64,000 nucleotides of DNA from Leptobrachium leishanense (Eukaryota; Chordata; Amphibia; Anura; Megophryidae): positions 242,765,721-242,829,720 of the forward strand of contig CM019067.1 in NCBI GenBank assembly GCA_009667805.1. Reading direction: 5' to 3'. The notes under the pieces are model-generated. The model was not told the origin of the DNA. It did not search any database and saw only the letters and a program-made list of their open reading frames with translations. A program made the position numbers and the translations under genes. Every line of letters starts with the position of its first letter. Within the stretch, counting starts at the first letter, position 1. Below, in pieces: positions 33,740 to 43,669 of the stretch.

Positions 33740-33881
33740 TTATTATTAGTATCTTTTATAGAGCGCCAAAGGTTTCCGCAGTGCTTTCCAATAACCAAAG
33801 GGACCAAGATACAGATAAATGGACATAGGATGGAAACAAGGGGTGTAGAGGGTGCTGCTCATAGGAGCTTACAGTCTAAAG
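33740..33881 (-). mobile_element. L2-type LINE 3' end, antisense fragment
   Basis: TAGAGCGCCAAAGGTTTCCG, CAGTGCTTTCCAATAACC and CATAGGAGCTTACAGTCTA are the reverse complement of the 3' end of the LINE at 55560-57735. Confidence 0.85.
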
Positions 33882-34299
33882 TCTTTAACTTACCATGGAG
33901 GAATGTATCTAAATTTGTGGTGGATAAGATAGCAGTGTGGATTCTTCATCATTTTTTATTTATTTGGCTAAATATATGTATATGTACTTAGATCTTTATG
34001 TCTGTATAAATGCACAGGGATGATGGTGTACTGTTCTAATATTTGTCTGTCTACATCATGAATACATAAGAGATTCCTGTAAAACCAGTTCTAAAACATT
34101 TGTGTTTGAGTAGAAGAAGACTGCAGTCACTTAAAATTTTGAAGAATGAACCTGATTTTACTAACATACCAAGGCCTGTCTAGACACCACATACCGTATA
34201 TACTCGGGTATAAGCCGACCCGTGTATAAGCCGACCCCCCTACTTTTCTCCCAAAAAACCTGTGAAAACTTATTGACTCGCGTATAAGCCTAAGTGGGA

Positions 34300-34738
34300 T
34301 ATTGCCCCAGCTCACACATGGATATTGCCCCAGCTCACACATGGATATTGCCCCAGCTCACACATGGATATGACCCAGCTCAAACAATGGATTTGCCCCA
34401 GCTCAATCAATGGATTTGCCCCAGCTCATGGATTTGCCCCAGCTCATGGATTTGCCCCCAGCTCATGGATTTGCCCCAGCTCATGGATATGCCCCAGCTC
34501 ATGGATTTGCCCCAGCTCATGGATTTGCCCCAGCTCATGGATTTGCCCCCAGCTCATGGATTTGCCCCAGCTCATGGATTTGCCCCCAGCTCATGGATTT
34601 GCCCCAGCTCATGGATTTGCCCCAGCTCATGGATATGCCCCAGCTCATGGATTTGCCCCAGCTCATGGATTTGCCCCAGCTCTCACCTGGATATTGCCCC
34701 AGCGGCAGCCAGCTCTCACATGGATACTTGCCCCAGCT
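34300..34738. repeat. 18-bp minisatellite (CCCAGCTCATGGATTTGC)n
   Basis: More than twenty units of CCCAGCTCATGGATTTGC occur, with longer variants (CCCCAGCTCACACATGGATA) at both edges and one-base C insertions that shift the frame. The long proline/serine-rich open frames across it are a by-product of the repeat. Confidence 0.95.
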
Positions 34739-34811
34739 CCGGATCCAGCAGGGGTTGAGGGGGCCCAGATGCCGGGCAGCGGGAGTGCCTGCCCGGTCCT
34801 GAACAGCGTGA

Positions 34812-34965
34812 GTCCGTCCGTGTTGAAGGGGATGCGGCTGCGTGCGTGCGCAGGTCACGCGGTCCGGCCAGTCAGGTGGTACAGAGACTCAGTACCACCT
34901 GATTAGCCGGACCACGTGACCGGCTGCGCCTGCACGCAGCCGCATCCCCTTCAACACGGACGGAC
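34812..34965. repeat. GC-rich foldback with perfect 34-bp arms
   Basis: The arm 34812-34845 (starting GTCCGTCCGTGTTGAAGGGG) is the exact reverse complement of 34932-34965 (ending CCCCTTCAACACGGACGGAC). Inside it a second pair, AGGTGGTAC and GTACCACCT, flanks the loop AGAGACTCA. Confidence 0.93.
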
Positions 34966-35044
34966 TCGCGTATAAGCCGAATCGCGTTTTTTTGACTCAA
35001 AATCTGAATCAAAAAACTCGGCTTATACGCGAGTATATACGGTA

Positions 35045-35420
35045 CATTTGTGTGCCATCATAGGATATTTATTTCAGACTCATTAATGTCCCACTGTATA
35101 TTAAACCAAACAAAATTGCCTATTTGAGATGAAAAGAAAGGAAATGGTGCTGGAAAAACTTGAATGGGGAGACCAGTCCCATAAAATGCTCAGTATTCTG
35201 TAGCACCCAGTGTCTACATGCACATTTAAATTTTTTTTATAACATAGACATGTAATGCTACAATGAGTCACCCACTGGAACCTTTTCCTCCTCCCCTGAT
35301 TTGTAACTTTACTGGTGATTCTTATTGGGAAGCAGTTGGCAATATGACACTTTGGTGATGAATTGGTGTATGATCTTAGAGGTCATTGTGATGGAGTAAT
35401 AAGTACAACCTGAACTCCTA
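35045..35420. other. intronic DNA, nothing recognised
   Basis: Low-copy-looking sequence. Confidence 0.4.
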
Positions 35421-36299
35421 CAGGGTTATTCAAAGAGAATCGAAAAGTCAGCGCACGTTTGGTGACTTTTCGTTCTCTTCAATTCGTCACGATTTGGCAA
35501 ACCCATTTCAGCGACCCTGCGGTGTATTCAGTAAGCACCACAGGGCCACGGTAATGCAGGGAAAAGTCGCCGCAAACCTGATGAAAACTCTCCCCAAAAC
35601 CCGGCAAAGGCACGCCAAAACCGTCAAAAACACCAAAAACGCCGGAAAAACCTGAGCAGGCGCCGATCACACGCAGCGCAGCCGCTGGAAAAACCAGACA
35701 CCGCAGACGAATGGAGTTCGCTTGAATGTTTGAAAAGTGAAACGCTGTTTGCAAAGAAACTAATGAGCGAAAATGTCTGAAATTTACATATGAGATCCAG
35801 GGAATGATAATAGAAAGGACTGTTACAGAAAAAAGAACAAACGTTTAAAAAAAAAAAAAAAAAATCGGCAAACATTTTATGGCAAAAAAATACTGAAAAA
35901 TGCTTAAAATATCCCAAAAAAATCTATAAATAAAGAGACTTTTTACTGCAGAATATTATAATCAACAGTTTATTAGATATTGAATTAAAATGGGAATATT
36001 TTTAACATTGAAGCCTATGGGATTCGCCTGAATAAATCTGCCGCATGAAGCAACCAAATGGCAGGGCAATTCGGCAACTTTTCACTGCTGATTTTTGTTC
36101 TCTGAATAGACAAAGCTATGGGGATTTCACTGCCCTCGAACAGGCACCGAACAGGCACCGTATGTGCAGGCAATTCGCCAACATTTGGCGATTTGCCTGT
36201 GCTCTGAATAGCCGAATGGCCAAGAAAGGTAACCGAACGCTGATTTTTCAGCATTCGGTTACCTTTCGGCAGCCATTCGGATCTCTTTGAATAACCCTG
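35421..36299. mobile_element. CAGGGTTATTCA-family element, 879 bp (copy B)
   Basis: The ends CAGGGTTATTCAAAGAGA and TCTCTTTGAATAACCCTG are perfect 18-bp inverted repeats, flanked by the 3-bp direct repeat CTA. It is collinear with 11418-12316, including the left foldback, the GTTACAGAAAAAA core, a TTTTTAACATTGAAG block and the right foldback around GAACGCTGATTTTTCAGCAT. No transposase is visible. Confidence 0.9.
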
Positions 36300-36307
36300 C
36301 TAGTACT

Positions 36308-36510
36308 GGCTGGGTGGAGTAGAGGTAACATCACTGCTCTATAACTGTGGAGACTGTAGAGACACAGGTTTGAGTCCCGGCAAGAGCACCTCTCCAGTAA
36401 GTGTTCTTGGACAAGACACCCAACAGTACACACTCGCCACCCAGGACATACTTGAAAACAATAGAAATCTCAATGTATCCTTCCTGTTAAAATACTTTCT
36501 CACAAAAAAA
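36308..36510 (+). mobile_element. tRNA-derived SINE, nearly full copy
   Basis: An A-box-like TGGAGTAGAGG lies at 36316-36326 and a B-box-like GGTTTGAGTCC at 36368-36378, spaced as in tRNA genes. The conserved body follows (CACCTCTCCAGTAAGTG, CAAGACACCCAACAGTACA), then the LINE-like tail ACATACTTGAAAACAATAGA and a short A run. It would be transcribed by RNA polymerase III and retroposed by a partner LINE. Confidence 0.9.
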
Positions 36511-36560
36511 GGTAAACTGGAGTTGGTTTCAGAGAGATGTTTACTTCTGTTCCTCTAGAA

Positions 36561-36746
36561 CAGTGTTTCCCAACCCTGGTCTTCAAGTGCCCCTAACAGG
36601 CCAGGTTTGCCAGATATCTGAAGCACAGCACAGGTGACACGATTTGCTGCTCAGTGATTGCAGAATTCAGTCTGCATTTCTCCAAGGTAATCCTTAAAAC
36701 CTGGCCTGTTAGGGGGACTTAAGGACCAGGGTTGGGAACCTCTCTT
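36561..36746. mobile_element. hAT MITE (CAGTGTTTCCCAACC family), uninterrupted copy
   Basis: It starts CAGTGTTTCCCAACCCTGG and ends CCAGGGTTGGGAACCTCT. The arms contain CCTAACAGGCCAGGTTTG and AAACCTGGCCTGTTAGG. This is the empty-site counterpart of 27407-28046. A target duplication is not clear here. Confidence 0.8.
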
Positions 36747-37768
36747 CTATACACACACATGCTTACGTTCTTTTCTGGCTCTCGCAACCTCACCAGTGTG
36801 TAGGTTTGCCCCCTTTTCTTCAAGCCAAACCCAAACACTTAAACATTTTTTATGTAGAGTATACATTTGTGTATGAAGGTCTCCCTCTGGCGGTGCTTGT
36901 GCATCTGGGTCAGCATCCAGTCACACATGCGCATTGCCAACTGCACTCTGTGTCTCAGCAACCTTATGCAAGAGAAAATAGCAGGGGGTCGTGGATCTTG
37001 CTGTCCTTTGCACTGTGGGACAAGAGGGGAGTATAGATTCTTTATGAATAATTATTTTTTTAATAAGTGATTTTTCAACTTCACTCCATACCAGGTTCTC
37101 AGAGCTGGTATTTCTTTTTAAATACTGATTCCAGATAAGAATCATGAGGCACAAACTTGGCAAAGACTCATTCTGAGTTGAAAGGTTGCCTGGTCCACTT
37201 GAATGGAATAAAGCTGTCTTAGTCCTGGAGTTGGGTGGTCATCACTTGCTCATACATTCTACAGGGACCCTCAGACCACAGACCCACATATTGCCAATGT
37301 GCAGTATTCTGATTTGATTTTCATACTGTCAGACACAGGCAGACACTGTTACAGACACTGCCAGAGTCACAAACACACCTGGAGAAACTAACACAGATTC
37401 ACTCAGACTCTTATGTACACACAGGTAGACACACAGGCGCAGGTATTCATATGTATACACTCACACAAGCACTCCTAGATATACACTAACACAGGCACTC
37501 GCTGTATACATTCATCTGGATACACACAGGCTGTTCCTCCCCCCATATCCCACTTTACACAAATCCAAAATCTGCTTCACCACCATACACTAAATAAGAC
37601 ATCTTTAAGCCCCCAGTACTGATCCCTTGCACCATACCCACACCAGCTCCTTTCACCACCCTTATAACCCAAACGGATACCTTCCAGCAACCCATATCCC
37701 AAACCAGCACCACCCCACCAACACCCCAAAATCCTAAGGCAGTCCCTTCCACAACCCCCATACCCAGT
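36747..37768. other. intronic DNA with CA-rich degenerate repeat
   Basis: 37330-37530 is a degenerate array of ACACAGGCA/CACTCACACAAGCAC-like words. The rest is not recognised. Confidence 0.45.
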
Positions 37769-37846
37769 ATATTTATTTATATAGTATTTTACCAGGAAGG
37801 ATACATTGAGATTTCTCTCGTTTTCAAGTTTGTCCTGGGTGTATGT
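37769..37846 (-). mobile_element. LINE/SINE shared 3' tail, antisense fragment
   Basis: It starts TATTTATTTATATAGTA, then TTTTACCAGGAAGGATACAT and TCTCGTTTTCAAGTTTGTCC, the reverse complement of the shared tail. Confidence 0.82.
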
Positions 37847-38096
37847 ACTGAGAGATAAGGTCACGTGAAATAAAGGTAAAGGTCACAGCTGAGCTGGATC
37901 CAGTGAAATTGTGCTGCTGTATCAGTGGACCATTTATTCTATTAGCTTGAGTAACAATGTTTGTGGCCTTAGAATTACCATCTAATATTCACATACATGG
38001 ACTGTTCACTGGTTAGTGACCCCAAAGCTGTGAGGTGAGGCTGCTGGTCAGAAAGCAGATGCATAAGTTAGTTTGCTAAAACAAACAATGTAGCCT

Positions 38097-38098
<2 letters not shown>

Positions 38099-38159
<61 letters not shown>
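38099..38159. repeat. (TG)n microsatellite
   Basis: About 30 uninterrupted TG units. The purity suggests a polymorphic locus. Confidence 0.97.
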
Positions 38160-38160
<1 letters not shown>

Positions 38161-38416
38161 AGACACACAGTATAAGGGAAGCCAGGAATTCATTTGCACT
38201 TCTGGGCAGCTGTTTTTTCTTTGTAATTTCTACTGTCCTGTCCTTTGAAAATCACACTTAGCCAAAAGGAGACCAGGCAGCCTAATCAGGCAGTTCGCCT
38301 TTCAGGAGCCAGTCCTGTTCAAAAACAGCCCATGCAGCTTCTCGGTTCCACGATCCTCTCTCTGCCCCCTCCTGTCGCACAGCTTCCAGCAGGTTTCCCT
38401 GCTCTATTGTCCCTAC

Positions 38417-38772
38417 ATTATTATTATTATTATTTTTATTATTATTGTCATCATTTACATAGCGCCAACAGTTTCCACAGCGCTTTACAATAACCAAAAG
38501 GAATGAGATAAACAGACATATGATGGAAATAAGAGGTGTATATGGCCCTGCTCATAGGAGCTTACAGTCTAGAGGGATTGGGGTTGAGGACGACAAGATG
38601 AATTTTACTAGATAGCGGGATCATTAGTGCCAGTGGTTTGGGAATGGTGGGGCCATACAAGCGGCTTCAATCAAGTATGAGTAGATGAGCAGAGGGATGA
38701 GTTGCATCAGTGTTTTGGGATGCTAATCTGAAGAGATGGGTTTTGAGGGATTTCTTGAAGGCCTGAAGATTG
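38417..38772 (-). mobile_element. L2-type LINE 3' end, antisense copy
   Basis: It starts with an ATT trinucleotide run, then ACATAGCGCCAACAGTTTCC, CATAGGAGCTTACAGTCTAG, GGGATCATTAGTGCCAGTGG and GTTTTGAGGGATTTCTTGAA. This is the reverse complement of the 3' UTR and the last codons of the LINE at 55560-57735 (the FKKSLKTHLF region). Confidence 0.9.
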
Positions 38773-39694
38773 CGCCCCTGTCAGGCTGGAGGCCAACAAT
38801 GCAATAGCACTGGCTTCAACTCATCCTGTGTATTGCACAGACAACACAGAGGCATTTACAATATCAGAAAGAACTGCAACCACCAGCCTGGACCTGAATC
38901 ATGTGTCTAGGTGGGAGGGAGTCTGAGACCCGTACACATGATTACAAACCAGAACTGTCTGGGAGAAAACTGGACCAGTGCCAACCCTACCTGTGTGGGG
39001 TGACCAGTTAATGAGAATTGTGGACTATGTGGGAAAAGCAAGTCTCTGATTTGCTTACGTGTGCGTTTAAGACATTTAAGGAAATACTGTGACTCCTTGG
39101 GGCAAGAAGAAGAAGGATCCTTTCTTTATAATGTGGCCTGGAAGCTTTGATATTGTGTCCTCCTGAGAGCTTCTCATAGCTGAAGCCATGATGGACATCA
39201 CCAGGGTAAGGTTTGAGAAACCCATAGCCACAGGGTCCTTACAAAGTTGGTGCAATGGGAATAGAGCACCCTGTTCTCAAGAGAACAAAAGGAGAATGTG
39301 ATGAGAAATGTTTGGCCAATGGGGCTTTGAGTAGAGAGTAGATTGTTATGGGAAAGATGATTATGATACTTAATAATATACTTGTCTTTACTTTTGGTCA
39401 AATTGACCTTCTTGGCTCAAAACCTTATATGGAGGCATTTATGTCTTACTACACACAATCATCAACCTTTTTAGATAATGGACATTAAGGTGCCACCTCT
39501 ATAAATACTAGGCACCATTATACTATTTCATCATAAAACCATATCATAAAACTGAACATGTTATAGGTAAATATACAATCCTGTTAAATATCTTCCTTCC
39601 TGCACTGTGTCTTGTGTAGGGAATGGTGGTTATTACACACATATTTTGGTTAGCTCTGAACACATTGGTGTTATTTGCATTTTAATATATAAAC
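38773..39694. other. intronic DNA, nothing recognised
   Basis: Low-copy-looking sequence without coding signature. Confidence 0.4.
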
Positions 39695-41413
39695 TGAAAT
39701 ACCAAAAAATGAAATACCAGTCTGGACCTGATAAAATCCCAGCAATGCTGCTGAAAATCAGTGCACCAGCAATTGCAAAACCTGTTGCAACCCTGATTAA
39801 TTAATCACTGGCGACTGGATACATACCCAAACTCTGGAAGACTGCAAGGGTGGTACCTATCCATAAAAGTGGAGACAATACTTTGGTATCCAACTACCGC
39901 CCAATATCACTGCTCCCTGTAATGTCAAAAATTCTGGAAAAATGTGTCTACACTCAATTACGTGATTATTATCAGTATCAGAACTATTTAACCCCAGATC
40001 AATCAGGCTTTCGTCCAAACCATTCAACTACAACTGCCCTTTTAAAAGTTTGTAATGATATCCAAGCGGGTATGGAACAAGGAAATCTAACTGGAGCCAT
40101 CTTCCTTGATTTTGCCAAGGCTTTTGACACAGTAGACCATGGCATCCTATTACAAAAACTTAAAAACTCTGGTATTGGTGATAGTACGTTAACCTGGTTC
40201 CAATCATATGTGTCTGATAGGTCTCAATTTGTGTCCATTTCTGACAGCACTTCCCTTCCCTTCCCAGTCACGTGCGGTGTACCCCAAGGCTCGATACTTG
40301 GCCCCCTGCTATTCACAATATTCATAAAGGATCTGCCCAATGTCTGCAAAGCTTCAACTGTACACATGTACGCAGACGACACTGTAATCTATACCAGCAA
40401 ACCAAATCTCCCACAGCTGGAGGCCGTGCTGCAAGAACAATTCACAGGGGTAGAAAAGTGAATCGCAAATAACAAACTTTTTCTAAATACTGACAAAACT
40501 GTTACAATGCTCTTTGGAACCGCACCTAAACTACATAAATTGCAAACACCCCATCTATGTGTTGGGACAAAATCAAATGGCACGCTGACCACAGTCACTT
40601 CTCTCAAATAACTAGGTATGTGGTTAGACCCAAATCTATCTTTTGGCCCCCACATCGAAAAACTCTCATCTAAACTCTACCCCAAACTAGGTGCCCTGTA
40701 CAGAAACAAATCCTGCCTGAGCCCCACGGTAAGAAAGCAGATTGTACAACAAATGCTTATGCCAGCCATTGAATACGGAGATGTAGTGTATGCAGCCGCC
40801 CCACAAACACACATCCAGAAACTTACTACATTGTATAACTCATTCTGTCGCTTCGTGCTACAATGTAACTACATGACCCACCATTGTGACATGTTAAAAG
40901 AACTAAACTGGCCATCACTGGACTCTAGACGCACCCTTCACCTTTCCAACCTGGTGTTTACGAGCTTTTCTGGGAAGCTACCACCCTACCTGAATATGCT
41001 GCTTCCCCCGGCAGTTCCCTCATTATATAACCTCAGATCCAGGACCAGCACCTTACTTGCAATACCGCAATACAAAAAGAAAGTGGCTCGATCCTCATTT
41101 TCCTACAGAGCACCACAATTATGGAATAACCTCCCAGACACCATCAAATCTTCCCCCAGTCTAAAGTCCCTTAAGACTTCCCTATTAACATACCTCAATA
41201 CGAAATGCACCTGTAAACATGTAACATGATGACTTTATTTCCTACATATTTATTTTTCTGTTAATCTGTATATTTGGTCTTGTGTTAATATCTTGCATTT
41301 TACTATTTTGTATTTCTGTAACCACTCAATGTTCTCGAACCCAGGACATACTTGAAAACGAGAGAAATCTCAATGTATCCTTCCTGGTAAAATCCTTTAT
41401 AAATAAATAAATA
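39695..41413 (+). mobile_element. non-LTR retrotransposon (LINE), 5'-truncated
   Basis: It holds a reverse-transcriptase domain (itemised separately), a short 3' UTR, then the tail AACCCAGGACATACTTGAAA, TCTCAATGTATCCTTCCTGG and an (AAAT)n end. The tail is the same as that of the window's tRNA-derived SINE, which marks this LINE family as the probable partner that moves the SINE. The endonuclease half is missing. The clade is probably within the CR1/L2/Rex1 group, judged from domain motifs. Confidence 0.92.
39706..41229 (+). pseudogene. LINE reverse transcriptase, one frame with three stops
   Basis: The translation stays in one reading frame from about 39706 to the stop at 41227-41229. It is broken only by TAA at 39802-39804, TGA at 40459-40461 and TAA at 40609-40611. 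The domains are in order: SGPDKIPAMLLK, NYRPISLLPVMSKILEK, QSGFRPNHSTTTALL, IFLDFAKAFDTVDH (first catalytic Asp), GVPQGSILGPLLF and MYADDTVIY (catalytic Asp pair, intact). The thumb/C-terminal region follows, with LGMWLDPNLSFGPHIEK and APQLWNNLPDTIKSS. The enzyme would copy RNA at a nicked target. With no frameshift and few stops it is one of the younger insertions here. There is no 5' half, so the copy cannot be active. Confidence 0.93.
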
Positions 41414-42034
41414 TAGTACAGCACACATTCTTTTACAAGGCGAGAGCAAAGCATCCATTAAAACAGCTTCTCAGTGTGTAAGTTACTTAAAGAGTTGGCC
41501 GGGTTCCAAGAGAGAACTGTTTGCTGTTTTGTATTAATGTGCCGGAGCCGAGACGCTAGGTGTTATGTGGGTTCATTTAAAAGAGGTGAGATCATTCTTG
41601 CTGCTTCTCATTAACCTATAAAACACACAAGAACGAGCCGTACGCATTCTTGTTGCTTTCAGAGAGCCACGGGGGTTTGTGTAAGCAAATGATCTAATTT
41701 CAGAGCCCTGCAGCTGAATGTGTAAGGAAAACATTGGTGATGACAAATGCCACTTTGACCCCCCCAGGCTCTCAGTGTCACCTCTTAAATGTGTCACAGG
41801 TGCCAGGAATGCCATTTGGCATAGTGCAGAGTCGACAGAGAGGGCTCCCACTATCCCCAATGGGTCAGGATTCAGTGTCCACTGCCATCGCTCTAACTTC
41901 ACGTACCGGCACACCGGCACCTGGGCCCTGCAGCACCTGGTGATGTGGCCATAAAAGGCAGCACAGATCTGCGCACGGGTGCATATTTTACGCTATAAAA
42001 GAGCAAACTGAATTTTCAGGGCCCTTATATAATT
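41414..42034. promoter_or_regulatory. candidate conserved intronic enhancer (about 41450-41850)
   Basis: It is non-repetitive and of mixed composition, with CATTTAAAAGAGGTGAGATC near 41574, TTCTCATTAACCTATAAAAC near 41605, GTGTAAGCAAATGATCTAAT near 41679 and CTTAAATGTGTCACAGGTG near 41785. Placed by sequence character only. Confidence 0.35.
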
Positions 42035-42182
42035 AATAATATACTTTATTTATATAGAACTAGTATATTCCACAGCACTTTACAATATATGGGAACAGGG
42101 GGATGAAACTTTCGAGCAACCCATATAGCTTAACAACAATGATTGGGGGACCCGCTTCCCAAGGGAACTTGCACGCTAGAAG
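42035..42182 (-). mobile_element. LINE 3' end, antisense, old
   Basis: TTTATATAGAACTAGTATAT, CCACAGCACTTTACAATATA and GGAACAGGGGGATGAAAC follow the common pattern of LINE 3' ends (TATATAGCGCC...GCGCTTTACAAT) in reverse orientation. Confidence 0.65.
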
Positions 42183-42224
42183 GGATTTATGTATATATAT
42201 ATATTGTGATGAAGGTGAATATTT

Positions 42225-42520
42225 AATATTATGTGTCTTGTACAAGGACACTTGCTGGTGAGGTCTTCTGACCGATGTCCAATTCTTCTTCTCATAATTG
42301 TAGAGAACAGATATGATGGTGAGGTTGAACCTGCTTCTCCACAGTGGTTTGGCAAAGATGTCACTGCCAGGCTATGCAGCCGGTATCATGTGGTAGACAA
42401 GTATGTATCATTAGGTGTCTTGCCCACGGACACTTGCTGGAGAAGTATTCTGACTGGGATTCGAACCTACGTCTCCACGGTTCTAGAGCAATGATGTCAC
42501 CTGTCCTCCATCCTGCTTAT
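42225..42520 (-). mobile_element. two degraded SINE copies, antisense, in tandem
   Basis: TGTCTTGTACAAGGACACTT near 42234 and TGTCTTGCCCACGGACACTT near 42417 are two copies of the SINE body. The second retains GGGATTCGAACCTACG (reverse-strand B-box region) near 42457 and CCACGGTTCTAGAGCAATG. Confidence 0.75.
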
Positions 42521-42580
42521 AGAATTAGCTTATAATTAGCTTAATGTGGATATCTCCTACAACTGATCACAGCTGCCTAA

Positions 42581-43006
42581 GGCTAGGGTCAGACGAACAC
42601 ATTTTCGCGTTGTCTGTGAAAAAGTGCGTTCGAACGAATGGACGCATTTTTTCACGGAGTACGCGATAGCGGTCATACGATGCGCATTTGCGTTCGTGAT
42701 TTTGTACGGATCATCAATAAAACACTTTTTGCATCTGGACGTTATGTTGGCCGGACATTAGCAGTGTCTGACATCTCAAAATCACGCACACACGCCGCTA
42801 TGCGGCCGCAGCGCACTCTGTACGACCGTACTAGCGGTTTGACGCTCTCGACAAAATGCGTTCGTTTGCCACTTGCGTTGCGCGGCCGGACTTTCGTGCG
42901 ACCGTACTTCGTATATTGGCCGTCATTGCCCGTCATTTGCTGCTAGTGCGGCCGTAATTAAGTGCGCCAGAACGCACATTTAAAGTGCGCTAGTCTGACC
43001 CTAGCC
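42581..43006. mobile_element. CpG-rich TTAA-target MITE, 426 bp, inverted copy
   Basis: The ends GGCTAGGGTCAGACGAACA and CTAGTCTGACCCTAGCC are inverted; flanks are CTAA and TAAA. The body is the reverse complement of 28608-29034 (GCGATAGCGGTCATACGATG, GTTATGTTGGCCGGACATTA). Dense in CpG. The open frame crossing it is not a gene. Confidence 0.88.
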
Positions 43007-43464
43007 TAAAAAGTCTGGGTCTGACCCCACCTCCAACGACTTTCCTTAATGGCATGTGTGTATAAGTATCTAGCTACGTATGTGTTTGAGTCTCCATGTG
43101 TGTTATATGGCTGTGTGTGTATGAGTGGGTGTCTGGGCCTGCAGTGTTGTGTGTGTGCATGTGTGTGTATGTTTGGTGTCTATCAGGTATCCCCTGAACA
43201 ACAGGATGACAGACCCAGAGTGGCAATGTTCTGGAGAGAGTGAGTGTGGTGAGCACAGGATGAGATCCCTCTACCTCCCTACTTCACTGTTACTGACAAC
43301 TAAACACCAATCCTGGACAAATTTGTGAGTGCCTTTGCAGAAACCTCTGTGTGTGTCTGCCACAAATGATGATACATTTTGCACATTCAGTAATTTTAGA
43401 TGGGTATGAATGATGTATGCTATGGATGCATGCTAATTAGTGGCTGGTAATGTGCTCTCTAGAT
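43007..43464. other. intronic DNA with TG-rich stretch
   Basis: 43050-43175 is rich in TGTGTG words. The rest is not recognised. Confidence 0.5.
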
Positions 43465-43601
43465 CAAGAGTCAGCAACTTTGGCCGATCCAGATGCTTTG
43501 GAACTACATCACCCATGATGCTCAGACCCCCTAATGAGTGGACAAGGATCATTGGAGATGTAGTTCCAAAACATCAGGAGGGAAATGGTTGCTGACTCCT
43601 G
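43465..43601. mobile_element. hAT MITE, 137 bp
   Basis: CAAGAGTCAGCAACTTTGGC and GGTTGCTGACTCCTG are inverted ends flanked by an 8-bp duplication CTCTAGAT / CTCTAAAA (6 of 8). The body contains GGAACTACATCACCCATGAT and its complement GGAGATGTAGTTCC. Related to 54596-54732 and 25794-25918. Confidence 0.85.
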
Positions 43602-43669
43602 CTCTAAAAGGACCATTTAATCCATAGGAAGGACCAATATTTCATGAACTATATGTAAAAGTTAATAAA

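Larger units (their letters stand above)
34192..35044. mobile_element. Tc1/mariner-like MITE (CCGTATATACTC ends) with minisatellite
   Basis: TACCGTATATACTCGGGTAT and GCGAGTATATACGGTA are inverted ends; TA on each side can be read as the target. TATAAGCCGACCC words repeat inside the left end. The body is an 18-bp minisatellite followed by a GC-rich foldback at 34812-34965. No transposase. Confidence 0.75.

Noticed and set aside
34294..34906. Three overlapping long open frames with proline/serine-rich repeated peptides
   Set aside because: They come from an 18-bp minisatellite (a multiple of three) inside a transposon; every frame without a stop in the unit stays open.
36316..36380. Possible tRNA gene (A-box and B-box-like words)
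   Set aside because: The cloverleaf is not maintained and the sequence continues into a SINE body and LINE-like tail that recurs in the window.
38099..38159. (TG)n as a regulatory Z-DNA element
   Set aside because: A plain dinucleotide microsatellite; no evidence beyond composition.
42638..42946. Open frames on both strands over the CpG-rich segment
   Set aside because: They lie within the TTAA MITE and recur in its other copies; CpG-rich, stop-poor DNA explains them.
42581..43006. Possible CpG island or promoter
   Set aside because: The CpG density belongs to a repeated MITE found four times in the window, with no TATA, transcription start or first exon next to it.
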